DNA of 64,000 nucleotides, from NCBI RefSeq assembly GCF_011927635.1, contig NZ_JAATJB010000005.1:62001-126000 (forward strand), read 5' to 3'. This document shows, piece after piece, positions 8,757 through 16,689 of this stretch. The first letter of the stretch is position 1, and each line of letters opens with the position of its first letter. The position numbers and the translations under genes were made by a program. The notes below the pieces were generated by a model. That model did not search any database. It was not told the DNA's origin and worked only from the letters and a program-made list of their open reading frames with translations. Source of the stretch: Sphingomonas trueperi. Its GTDB lineage: Bacteria; Pseudomonadota; Alphaproteobacteria; Sphingomonadales; Sphingomonadaceae.

Positions 8757-9184
8757 TCCCGCGCGCGCAAATCATCGCCTTGACCGCGGCGGCGCTATCC
8801 GCGGTGGCGCTGCCCGTCGCGCTGCTTCGGCCAAGCGCGACACCAGCGGTGCGGGCACAGCATGCGCTGCCGCCATTGTCCGCGCCCGACGAACCGCCGC
8901 TCGGCCATGTCTTCGGCCGGCCGCTGTTCACCGCACCTGGGGGCGAGAGCGAAACGCTACCCGCAGATGCGCCGCAGCTGACCGGGATCGTCGGCCGGCT
9001 CGGCAGCGATGCCGTGGCGCTGGTCCGCACCGCGCAGGGCACCAGCCGCAGTCTTGCGATCGGCGACAGCGTCGATGGCTGGCGCCTGGAATCGCTGTCG
9101 ATCGACGCGGCGCTGTTCAGCCGGGGCGGGCAGCGCGCCCGCGTCCCGCTGCCCGCCGCCGACCCCGAGACGATGGCTCAGTAG
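8753..9184 (+). CDS. GspC/PilP-like periplasmic linker protein
   Basis: 143 residues with an N-terminal membrane anchor (IIALTAAALSAVALPVALL), a Pro-rich linker and a small beta domain (LTGIVGRLGSDAVALVRTAQ, then LAIGDSVDGWRLESLS). That domain resembles the homology region of GspC and the beta domain of PilP, which contact the secretin. It lacks a PDZ domain, unlike the second candidate gspC at 11281-12075. Its stop overlaps the convergent gspD stop by seven bases. In the three-gene unit it would be the part that bridges to the outer-membrane secretin. Confidence 0.65.
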   Translation: MIPRAQIIALTAAALSAVALPVALLRPSATPAVRAQHALPPLSAPDEPPLGHVFGRPLFTAPGGESETLPADAPQLTGIVGRLGSDAVALVRTAQGTSRSLAIGDSVDGWRLESLSIDAALFSRGGQRARVPLPAADPETMAQ

Positions 9185-11280
9185 ATCCCGTCTATCTCCA
9201 CCTTCAGCCGCGCGGGCGGCGGGGCAAGGAGCAGGCTGTTGCGCCTCGCATTGTCCGCCTCGTCGGCGCGCAGGCGGGCGTAGCGATCCTTGGCGGCCGC
9301 GCTCGCATCGGCGCCGTCGCGCAGGATCGTCGGCTTGAGGAAGATGAACAGCGTGCGCTTCTGGTGCTGTTCCTTGCGACCCTTGAACAGTTCGCCGATC
9401 AGCGGGATGTTGCCGAGCACCGGCACCTGCTGGCGCACGTCCTGGTAATCGTCGCTGGTCAGGCCGCCGAGCACGATCGTTGAGCCGTTGTCGGCGAGCA
9501 CCGTTGTGTTGATCGCGCGCTTGTTGGTGATCAGGTCGCTCGCCCGCGAGACCGTGGTGCTGGCGATCGACGAGGCTTCCTGGTTCACCTGCAGGCGGAT
9601 CGTGTCGCCGGCGTTGATCCGCGGCAGCACGCGCAGGGTGATGCCCACGTCCTTGCGCTCGATCGTGTTGTAGGGCGTCGCCGCACTCGAATTGGTGAGG
9701 ATCGAGCCGGTGACGAACGGCACGTTCTGGCCAGCGATGAACTCGCCTGCGACATTGTCCAGCACGGTGATCTGCGGCGTCGACAGCAGATTGGCGCGGC
9801 TGGAGGTGCCGAGCGCCTGGAGCAGCACCGAGAAATTGTCGCCGATCTTGAAGTTGCCAGTCAGCCCGCTCGCGCCGGTGCCGAGCAGCGAACCCGCGGG
9901 CACGCCCAGCGCCGTGAGGATCGCGCCGAGCGAGGCGCCGCCGGAATCGAAAGAGGTGCCGGCACCGGTCACCCGGTCGAGCACCGCACCGCTGGTGCCG
10001 ATCTGCACTGCCAGCTGCTCGGCATCGTCGCCGGTGATCTCGGCGATGGCGGCTTCGATCAGCACCTGCGGGCGACGCACGTCGAGATCGCGGACCAGCG
10101 GCTCGATCGAGGCGATCGCGCTCGGTGCGCCGCGGACGACGATGGCGTTGAGCTCGGGCGCGGGCTGCACCGTCAGGTCGGGGGTCGCGAAGCCCTTGGG
10201 CGTCTGCGGCTTGGTCGACTGCATCATCGGCGTGGTGGTGCCGGTGGCCGCCTGCACGCCGGTGCCGGTGGGAACCGAGGATCCGGGCGTGCCGTTCGAC
10301 ATGCCGGTCGCCGCACCCGACAGCGCGCTCTGGCTGGAGAGCCGCGCAAAGGGATTGGTGGGGTTGTTCGACAGGCTGTCGGCGACCGGGTTGTCGGTGC
10401 TGTCGCCCAGGCCGAGCACGCCGCGGAGCACGTCGGTCACCGTCTCGGCATCGGCATAGTTGAGCCGGAACATGCGGGTGATCGGCGTCGAGCCGCCCGG
10501 CAGATCGAGCGAGGCGACGATCCGGCGGCCTTCGGTGACCAAGGCAGGGGTGCCGCGCAGGATCACGGTATTGCTGCGCTCGTCGGCCGCGACGCGGGTG
10601 CCGCCGCCCTGGTCGCCGCCCAGCACGTTCTGCACCGCCTGCGCCACCGCCGGCGCGCTGCCGTTCTTGAGCGCGATCGCCGCGAAGGTCGCGCCGCCGC
10701 CGCCGTCGAGCTGGCGGATGATCGATTCGATCCGGCGGACATTGTCGGCATAGTCGGTGATGACGAGGGCGTTGGGTGCGGTCAGCGGCTCGACGCTGCC
10801 GAAGCTCGCGACCAGCGGCCGGGCGATGCGCGCGGCATCGGCCGAAGGCACGTTGGAGAGGCGCACCATCCGCGTCATCAGTTCCTGCCCGGCGATCCCG
10901 CGGGCGGGCAGGCCGCCGTCACGCACCGCGTTGGCGGCGGGGACGACGCGCCAAGCGCGGCCCGAGCGCACCGCCGCATAGCCATTGGCGCGCAGTACCG
11001 ACTGGAACAGGTCCCACACGCCGTTCGGCGTCAGCGGGCTCGACGAGGTGACCGTCACCACGCCCTTCACGGCGGGGTCGAGGATCAGCGTGCGGCCGGT
11101 GATCCGCGAGATCTGGTCGGCGACGTCGGCGATCTCCACCCCGCGCATGTTGATCACCACGTCGGCGGCGTCCTGCGGCGCAGCGGCGGTCTGGGCGGCG
11201 ACCAGCACCGGATCCAGGAGCATCGGCGCGAGCGCGAGGCAGGCGAGGGCGGGGCGAATCTTCACGCGGTTTTCTCTCAT
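9178..11280 (-). CDS. gspD: Type II secretion system secretin GspD
   Basis: Outer-membrane secretin of the T2SS, 700 residues, close to the usual family length. The order of parts is: signal peptide; N0 domain (VVINMRGVEIADVADQISRI); N1-N3 modules with repeated signatures such as MTRMVRLSNVPSADAARI and LVITDYADNVRRIESIIRQL; a Gly/Ser/Thr-rich loop inside N3; then the secretin core (GEFIAGQNVPFVTGSI and DVGITLRVLPRINAGDTIRL). It is the last gene of gspG-H-I-C-D; the ATG at 11280 is one base below the gspC stop (TAGATG). A GTG at 11265 has GAGAG before it and gives a cleaner signal peptide, so that start is equally plausible. Confidence 0.95.
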   Translation of the reverse strand: MRENRVKIRPALACLALAPMLLDPVLVAAQTAAAPQDAADVVINMRGVEIADVADQISRITGRTLILDPAVKGVVTVTSSSPLTPNGVWDLFQSVLRANGYAAVRSGRAWRVVPAANAVRDGGLPARGIAGQELMTRMVRLSNVPSADAARIARPLVASFGSVEPLTAPNALVITDYADNVRRIESIIRQLDGGGGATFAAIALKNGSAPAVAQAVQNVLGGDQGGGTRVAADERSNTVILRGTPALVTEGRRIVASLDLPGGSTPITRMFRLNYADAETVTDVLRGVLGLGDSTDNPVADSLSNNPTNPFARLSSQSALSGAATGMSNGTPGSSVPTGTGVQAATGTTTPMMQSTKPQTPKGFATPDLTVQPAPELNAIVVRGAPSAIASIEPLVRDLDVRRPQVLIEAAIAEITGDDAEQLAVQIGTSGAVLDRVTGAGTSFDSGGASLGAILTALGVPAGSLLGTGASGLTGNFKIGDNFSVLLQALGTSSRANLLSTPQITVLDNVAGEFIAGQNVPFVTGSILTNSSAATPYNTIERKDVGITLRVLPRINAGDTIRLQVNQEASSIASTTVSRASDLITNKRAINTTVLADNGSTIVLGGLTSDDYQDVRQQVPVLGNIPLIGELFKGRKEQHQKRTLFIFLKPTILRDGADASAAAKDRYARLRADEADNARRNSLLLAPPPARLKVEIDGIY

Positions 11281-12075
11281 CTAGCGCAGCGGGACGGTCA
11301 GCGTGATCCGCCGTCCGTCGCGCAATATCTGGATCTGGGCCGAGCCGGCGGCCTGCGCGGCGGCGAAGGCGGCGTTGGCCGCCTGGGTATCGGTCATCTG
11401 GGTGCCGTTGACCGAGGTGATCACGTCGCCCGGCTGCATCCCCGGCGGCCCGTTGGCACCGATGCGGAAGCCGTCGGCGGTCTGGGTGGCGCCCAGCTTC
11501 TGCAGCGCGGCGGCGCTGTTGTCCGGCAGTTCGGGCGGCGGCTGGACGCCCGGGCCGGCACCCGGCGGGGGTGCCTCGCCTGCGGGGGGCGCCGCTGCGG
11601 CGGCCTGGCGCTGCTCGGGCGAGAGGCTGGGATCGGGGAAGGCGAGGAATTCGCGGCGGCCGCCATTGTCGAACAGCACCCGGTCGCGCTGGATCGCGGC
11701 GATCGTCGCCCCTTCGATTTGCTGGCCGACGCGGAAGCCGGTGGCGGGCGCGCCGCTCACCGCGATGAAGGCGGTGGAGAGTTCCGCCGGGATCGCCGCG
11801 ACGATGCCCTTCAGTTCCAGCGGCAGCGAGGTCGGCTGCGGGGCATCGACCACCATCGGCTTGCCGAACGGCGCCAGCGCGATCGCGGGCGCCATGTCCG
11901 GTGCGACGGCGGGGCCGCTGCGGCCCGAGGGTACGGTGATCGCGCCGGTGCCGGCATGGCCTGCGATCCGCCAGGTGAGGCTGGCGAGCGCCACCGCGAC
12001 CGAAACGACCATCGCCCCGGTCAGCAGATCGAGCGCGGTGCGGGTCTGGCGCGGGGTGAGAGCGAGGCGGGTCAT
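11281..12075 (-). CDS. gspC: Type II secretion system protein GspC
   Basis: Inner-membrane protein of 264 residues that links the platform to the secretin. It has a membrane helix near the N-terminus (LTGAMVVSVAVALASLTW), a homology-region domain (LPLELKGIVAAIPAELSTAF, then FRVGQQIEGATIAAI) and a C-terminal PDZ-like domain (MQPGDVITSVNGTQMTD). The Pro-rich linker between them (PPAGEAPPPGAGPGVQPPP) is longer than I would expect. The ATG at 12075 overlaps the gspI stop in an ATGA junction. Confidence 0.92.
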   Translation of the reverse strand: MTRLALTPRQTRTALDLLTGAMVVSVAVALASLTWRIAGHAGTGAITVPSGRSGPAVAPDMAPAIALAPFGKPMVVDAPQPTSLPLELKGIVAAIPAELSTAFIAVSGAPATGFRVGQQIEGATIAAIQRDRVLFDNGGRREFLAFPDPSLSPEQRQAAAAAPPAGEAPPPGAGPGVQPPPELPDNSAAALQKLGATQTADGFRIGANGPPGMQPGDVITSVNGTQMTDTQAANAAFAAAQAAGSAQIQILRDGRRITLTVPLR

Positions 12076-12422
12076 CCCTTGCGTCCGTCCACGAAGCCGT
12101 CGAGCGATGCAAGCGGCGTCTTCTCGGCGAGCGGAAACACGTTGATGCGAACGCGGACGATTTCCGGATCCTGGGTGCTGCGCTTGTCGACCGCGATGCG
12201 CCAGCGCTCGCCCAGCATCTCCACCTGTGGTTTGCCATCGATGCCGGCTTCCAACTCGGCGAGCCGGTTCTCGGCCACCCACATCGCGGCGGCGCGGCGC
12301 TCGACCCCGCGAGTCGAGTCGATATGCGTCTGCACGGTGCGCATCAGTCCTATCGTGGCGATGGCGAGCACCGCCAGCGCCACCAGCGCCTCGATCAGCG
12401 AAAAGCCGCGCGCGTCGTTCAT
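12072..12422 (-). CDS. gspI: Type II secretion minor pseudopilin GspI
   Basis: 116 residues with a short leader and the prepilin cleavage region RGFSLIEALVALAVLAI, including Glu at position +5 of the mature protein. The C-terminal part is a small beta domain (RWRIAVDKRSTQDPEIVRVR). The length and the position between gspH and gspC fit GspI, which with GspJ and GspK forms the pseudopilus tip. Both ends overlap neighbouring genes by four bases. Confidence 0.92.
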   Translation of the reverse strand: MNDARGFSLIEALVALAVLAIATIGLMRTVQTHIDSTRGVERRAAAMWVAENRLAELEAGIDGKPQVEMLGERWRIAVDKRSTQDPEIVRVRINVFPLAEKTPLASLDGFVDGRKG

Positions 12423-12922
12423 CGGGGCTTCGTAGGCGTAGGCGTCGGGGCGGGGAGGGCGCTGGCGGTCAGTCCGTCATAGCGGACCAGCCAGCGCTGG
12501 CTGCCATTGTCGATCGACGCGGCCATCGGCTTGCCCGATCCGTCGACCCCCAGCACCACCGGCGGGCGGGTGTCGAGCGTCAGCGTGATGCCGCCGGGAA
12601 GGGTGTGGGGTGCAAGCGCACCCTCGGTACGCGCCGCCATCCGGCCGTTCGCACCGATCGTCGCAAAGCCATAGCCGTGTTTCTCCGCGGTGAAGGCGAC
12701 CAGCCGATCGCCGAGCATAGCGTCATCGGCAGCGGCCTGCAGCCGCGAGGCGAGGCGGCGAGCTTCCGATTCGACGCTCGGCTTGCGGCTGGCGGCGCCG
12801 ATCCCCAGCGTCACCGCACCGGCGGCGACCCCGATGATCGCGAGAACGATCAGCATCTCGATCAGCGTCATGCCCGCCTGGGAGGCGCGACGCGCAGCGC
12901 TGTCGGCCCCCCCGCGGAGCAT
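12419..12922 (-). CDS. gspH: Type II secretion minor pseudopilin GspH
   Basis: 167 residues. The prepilin motif is QAGMTLIEMLIVLAIIGVAA, with a leader of about 17 residues before the cleavage site. The globular part has the GspH-like strand pattern (RLASRLQAAADDAMLGDRLV, ending RWLVRYDGLTA). It is a minor pseudopilin placed between the major pseudopilin gene gspG and gspI, overlapping gspI by four bases and touching the gspG stop. Confidence 0.9.
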   Translation of the reverse strand: MLRGGADSAARRASQAGMTLIEMLIVLAIIGVAAGAVTLGIGAASRKPSVESEARRLASRLQAAADDAMLGDRLVAFTAEKHGYGFATIGANGRMAARTEGALAPHTLPGGITLTLDTRPPVVLGVDGSGKPMAASIDNGSQRWLVRYDGLTASALPAPTPTPTKPR

Positions 12923-13404
12923 CAGCCCTTGCCTTCGATGTCGGCGTCGACGCCTTCGCCGCCGGGCTTGCCGTCCTTGCCGAACGAGCGGATCGTGAAG
13001 CCGCCGCCCTCGGACTTGTATTCGTACGGCTTGCCCCAGGCGTCGAGCGGCGCGGCCGAGAGATAGCCGCCCTGCGCCCAGTTCGCCGGCACCGGCGGGA
13101 TGGTGGGCTTTTCCACCAGCGCCTTCAGGCCCTGTTCGGTGGTGGGGTAATCGCCATTGTCGAGGCGGTACATCTTCAGCGCGCCTTCGATGCTGGAGAT
13201 GTTGCCCTTTGTCGTGGTCACCCGCGCCTCGTCGGGGCGGTTGATCACGTTGGCGGTGATGAGGCCCGCGACCACGGCAATGATCACGAGGACGATGAGC
13301 ATCTCGATCAGCGTCAGCCCGGCTTCGTGCTCGCCGATCTGGCGGAGCTTGCGCGGGGCGCGCTGCGATGCGATGTCACAAAATGGTTTCAAACTTATGC
13401 GCAT
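12922..13404 (-). CDS. gspG: Type II secretion major pseudopilin GspG
   Basis: 160 residues from the ATG at 13404, with GAGGCAGG just upstream. The long leader (29 residues) ends at EAGLTLIEMLIVLVIIAVVA. The conserved GspG core follows: ISSIEGALKMYRLDNGDYPT, TTEQGLKALVEKP, YLSAAPLDAWGKPY and the C-terminal Gly/Asp-rich Ca-binding loop (KPGGEGVDADIEGKG). This forms the pseudopilus shaft after processing by a prepilin peptidase that is not encoded in this window. First gene of the minus-strand gspG-H-I-C-D operon, with a start almost touching the divergent gspL start. Confidence 0.95.
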   Translation of the reverse strand: MRISLKPFCDIASQRAPRKLRQIGEHEAGLTLIEMLIVLVIIAVVAGLITANVINRPDEARVTTTKGNISSIEGALKMYRLDNGDYPTTEQGLKALVEKPTIPPVPANWAQGGYLSAAPLDAWGKPYEYKSEGGGFTIRSFGKDGKPGGEGVDADIEGKG

Positions 13405-13413
13405 CCCTGCCTC

Positions 13414-14553
13414 ATGCGTCCTACCCATGAAGCTTCTGTGACACACGGTGCCCGAGCGCCGGACCTGCCGCCGCCGCACGCCGGGGGTGTGTGGACGCTG
13501 GCGGGCGACCGCCTGATCATAGTCTCCGCCGAGGGACCCGCAACCATCCTCGTGCCCACCGAGCGGGTACGGCTGCTCGCCATCGACCTGCCGTTGCCGA
13601 ATCGCGCTAGGCGACTGGCGGCGCTGCCCTTCGCGATCGAGGACCAGGTCGCCGAGCCGATCGAATCGCTTCACTTGGCACTCGGCGCGCGGGTCGCGCC
13701 GGCCGAGGCGCCCCATCGCTATCTGGTCGGCGTCGTGCGCGCCGAGACGATGGCGGAATGGGTCGCGCTGGCGGAAGCGAACGGCCTCGGCGCCGCGCCG
13801 ATGGTCCCCGACGTGCTGCTGCTGCCGCGCCCGGTAGAGGGCTGGGCGGTGGAGGTGCGCGACGGGCGGGCGCTGGTGCTGGCGGCGGATGGGACGGGCT
13901 TTGCGCTGCCGGCCGCGCTGCTCGGCTCGGCCTGGGAAGCAGCCGGGCGGCCGCGCATCCACCATCTCGGCGAACCGCTCGGCGGGGGTGTCGAGGCGCA
14001 TGCCACGACCCCCGATTTGCGCGACGACGAGGCCCGGGCCGAGGTCGCGATGGCCGAGCTCGACCTGCGCCAGGGCCTGTTCGCCGCACGACGCGAGCGG
14101 GTGTCCCATGGCTGGCGACGGCTGGGCTGGATCCTCGGAATCGGTGCGGCGGCACACATCCTGATCGCGGGCGGCGATGCGCTAATGCTGCGCAGTATCG
14201 CGGATCGCAGGGCGGCGGAAACCCGCGCGCTGGTCTCCGTGGCAGCGCCGGGCACCGATCTGACCGGCGATCTCAAGACCAAGGTCACGGACCTGTTGCC
14301 GACCGGCGGCGGGCGTGCGCCCGATCGCTTCGTGCCGCTACTGGCGCGCGTGTCCTCCGCGCTCAACCCGCTTGCCGGGAGCATCGCGGTGCGCACGGTG
14401 CGCTACGAAGGCAGCGTCTTGACGATGGAGTGCGACCCCGGCGCGCCCGATCTCGCCGCGCGGATCGCCGAGGCGCTGCGGGCCGGCCGGATCCAGGGAC
14501 AGGCGACGGCCTCGCCAGACGGCTCGATCCGTATTACGGCGAGCGCGGCATGA
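13414..14553 (+). CDS. gspL: Type II secretion system protein GspL
   Basis: Bitopic platform protein of about 379 residues that recruits GspE. The N-terminal part is an actin-like cytoplasmic domain (LPLPNRARRLAALPFAIED is the GspL signature), followed near residue 235 by a membrane helix (LGWILGIGAAAHILIAGGDA) and a periplasmic ferredoxin-like domain (SIAVRTVRYEGSVLTMECD). I used the ATG at 13414; a GTG at 13438 is also possible. Either start leaves only a few bases to the divergent gspG start, so the promoters of the two operons must lie within each other's coding sequence or close to the starts. The stop overlaps gspM (ATGA). Confidence 0.9.
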   Translation: MRPTHEASVTHGARAPDLPPPHAGGVWTLAGDRLIIVSAEGPATILVPTERVRLLAIDLPLPNRARRLAALPFAIEDQVAEPIESLHLALGARVAPAEAPHRYLVGVVRAETMAEWVALAEANGLGAAPMVPDVLLLPRPVEGWAVEVRDGRALVLAADGTGFALPAALLGSAWEAAGRPRIHHLGEPLGGGVEAHATTPDLRDDEARAEVAMAELDLRQGLFAARRERVSHGWRRLGWILGIGAAAHILIAGGDALMLRSIADRRAAETRALVSVAAPGTDLTGDLKTKVTDLLPTGGGRAPDRFVPLLARVSSALNPLAGSIAVRTVRYEGSVLTMECDPGAPDLAARIAEALRAGRIQGQATASPDGSIRITASAA

Positions 14554-15050
14554 GCGATTTCCTCCGCACCCAGCTGCCGACCCTCGACGCCGGCCTGTCC
14601 CGCACCGCCAGCTGGTGGCAGGCGCGGAGCGCGCGCGAGCGGGCGATGTTGGCCGGCGCCGTCGTCTTCCTCGCGGCGATCGTGCTGGTCTACGGCGTGG
14701 TGAAGCCGATACAGGGCGCGCGGGCCTCGGCACTCGCCGATATCCGTACCTATGAGACGCTCAATGCCCGCATTCGCGCGGCGGGGACGCTCAGCGCGGT
14801 CAAGCCGCAGCGCCGCACCGGTGCGCCCGAGGGGATCGCGACCCAGTCCGCCAGTGCGTTCGGCGTCGCGCTGACCACCGCGCCGATCGCGGGTGGTGTG
14901 CGCGCGAGCGTGGCGGATGCGAGCTATGACTCGCTCGTCCACTGGCTGGCGGACGTGACAACGACCAGTGACTTGCGCATCCGCAGCGTCACCCTGCAGC
15001 GACTTGGTGTGCCGGGCCATGTCTCCGCCACCGTGGAGCTCGCCCAATGA
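14550..15050 (+). CDS. gspM: Type II secretion system protein GspM
   Basis: 166 residues with a short amphipathic cytoplasmic start (WWQARSARERAML is the classic GspM entry), one membrane helix (LAGAVVFLAAIVLVYGVV), a coiled-coil stretch and a periplasmic domain. It pairs with GspL in the inner-membrane platform. It is coupled to gspL and gspE by ATGA overlaps at both ends. Confidence 0.92.
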   Translation: MSDFLRTQLPTLDAGLSRTASWWQARSARERAMLAGAVVFLAAIVLVYGVVKPIQGARASALADIRTYETLNARIRAAGTLSAVKPQRRTGAPEGIATQSASAFGVALTTAPIAGGVRASVADASYDSLVHWLADVTTTSDLRIRSVTLQRLGVPGHVSATVELAQ

Positions 15051-16513
15051 TCCTCGAAATGCCGACCTTGCCGTACAGCTTCGCGCGCCGCCACGGGGTG
15101 CTGCTGCGCGAGACGCCGCAGGGGATCGAATGCGTCCACCGCGCCGATGCGCCGCTCGACGGGCTGCTCGAGGTGCAGCGGCTGGCGCCCGGCGCGCGCT
15201 TCGTGAAGCTGGAAGGCGCGGCCTTCGATACCGCGTTAGGCCAGGCCTATGGCGGGGCCGGGGGCGCCGCGGCGGATATCGACCTGGGCGACATGGACCT
15301 GGCCGCGCTCGCCGACAGCGCGGCGAGCGTCGACGACCTGCTCGACACCCGCGACGACGCGCCGGTGATCCGCCTGATCAACGCGCTGCTGATGGAAGCG
15401 GTGAAGGAAGGTGCGTCGGACGTGCATGTCGAGACGCAGGAAAAGCGCCTCGTCGTCCGCTTCCGCATCGACGGCGTGCTGCGCGACATGATCGAGCCGC
15501 CGCGTGCGCTGGCGCCGCTCTTGGTCAGCCGCATCAAGGTGATGGCCAAGCTCGACATCGCCGAACGGCGCGTGCCGCAGGACGGCCGCGTGACGCTGCG
15601 CATCGGCGGCCACGATGTCGACGCGCGCGTCTCCACCATCCCGACCCAGCATGGCGAGCGGGTCGTGCTGCGTCTGCTCGAGAAGGGCTCGCTCAAGCTG
15701 GACCTGTCCGGCCTTGGCATGAGCGAGCGCGACCAGGCGGTGTTCGGCCGGCTGCTCGAGCGGCCGCACGGCATCCTGCTCGTCACCGGGCCTACGGGCT
15801 CGGGCAAGACGACGACGTTGTACACCGCGCTCACCCGGCTCAACGACCGCAAGCGCAACGTGATGACGGTCGAGGACCCGATCGAATATGAGCTGCCGGG
15901 TGTCGCGCAGACCCAGGTCAATCCGCGCACCGACATGACCTTCGCCCGCGGCCTGCGCGCGATCCTGCGCCAGGACCCCGACGTGATCATGGTCGGCGAG
16001 ATCCGCGACCAGGAGACCGCGCAGGTGGCGGTCCGCTCGGCGATGACCGGGCATTTCGTGCTGTCGACGCTCCACACCAACAGCGCGGTGGGGTCGGTGA
16101 CCCGGCTGATCGACATGGGGGTGGAGCGGTATCTGCTGGCCCCCATGGTCGTCGGGCTTTGCGCGCAGCGGCTGGTGCGGCGGCTGTGCCCGAGCTGCCG
16201 GCGCGAGGATGTGGCGAACGCGGCGGATTCGGTGCTGCTCGGCGGCGCGCTGCCGGTAGGCGCGCCGGTGTGGCGCGCGGTCGGGTGCGACCAGTGCCAT
16301 GACGAAGGCTATCGCGGGCGGGCGGGGTTGTACGAGGTCGTCGCGGTCGACGACGCGTTCCAGAAGCTGATCCACGACGGCGCCAGCGAGGCGGAGATCG
16401 AACGCCATGCGCGTGGGGAGAACCCCAGCCTGCTCGATGACGGCGTCGCCAAGCTCAAGGCCGGGGTGACCACGGTGGAGGAAGTCGCCCGCGTCGTGAG
16501 GGACGAGGCGTGA
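15047..16513 (+). CDS. gspE: Type II secretion ATPase GspE
   Basis: Hexameric cytoplasmic ATPase that powers pseudopilus assembly, 488 residues, the normal length. Visible motifs are the Walker A loop TGPTGSGKTTTLYTAL near residue 247, the Asp box VMTVEDPIEYEL, Walker B DPDVIMVGEIRD, the His box STLHTNSAVGSVTRL, and the zinc-binding CPSC and CDQC pairs of the CM domain. The N-terminal domain that binds GspL reads SFARRHGVLL. It overlaps gspM by four bases; gspF follows after a 176-base intergenic repeat rather than directly. Confidence 0.96.
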   Translation: MILEMPTLPYSFARRHGVLLRETPQGIECVHRADAPLDGLLEVQRLAPGARFVKLEGAAFDTALGQAYGGAGGAAADIDLGDMDLAALADSAASVDDLLDTRDDAPVIRLINALLMEAVKEGASDVHVETQEKRLVVRFRIDGVLRDMIEPPRALAPLLVSRIKVMAKLDIAERRVPQDGRVTLRIGGHDVDARVSTIPTQHGERVVLRLLEKGSLKLDLSGLGMSERDQAVFGRLLERPHGILLVTGPTGSGKTTTLYTALTRLNDRKRNVMTVEDPIEYELPGVAQTQVNPRTDMTFARGLRAILRQDPDVIMVGEIRDQETAQVAVRSAMTGHFVLSTLHTNSAVGSVTRLIDMGVERYLLAPMVVGLCAQRLVRRLCPSCRREDVANAADSVLLGGALPVGAPVWRAVGCDQCHDEGYRGRAGLYEVVAVDDAFQKLIHDGASEAEIERHARGENPSLLDDGVAKLKAGVTTVEEVARVVRDEA

Positions 16514-16524
16514 GTGTGCCAAAG

Positions 16525-16684
16525 ATCCTCCCCAGAACGGGGAGGGGGACCATGCGAAGCATGGTGGAGGGGCTGCGCCGCGAGGCGCGGTCTGCGTCGA
16601 AGCTGTGGGATACCGCCGCGTGCCGCGGCGGGCCCTCCACCATTCGCTGGCGCGAATGGTCCCCCTCCCCGTGCCGGGGAGGAT
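16525..16684. repeat. Composite inverted repeat with nested hairpins, copy 1
   Basis: Nearly all of the gspE-gspF gap is one structured element. The outer arms ATCCTCCCC (16525-16533) and GGGGAGGAT (16676-16684) pair, as do the inner arms GGAGGGGGACCAT (16541-16553) and ATGGTCCCCCTCC (16656-16668). Each side also carries its own hairpin: CCATGC-GAA-GCATGG at 16550-16564 and CCATTCGC-TGGC-GCGAATGG at 16641-16660. A related copy lies at 33542-33713. The arrangement is that of a BIME-like pair of REP units facing each other. It sits inside an operon and may affect transcript stability or gspF expression. Confidence 0.85.
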
Positions 16685-16689
16685 TTTAG

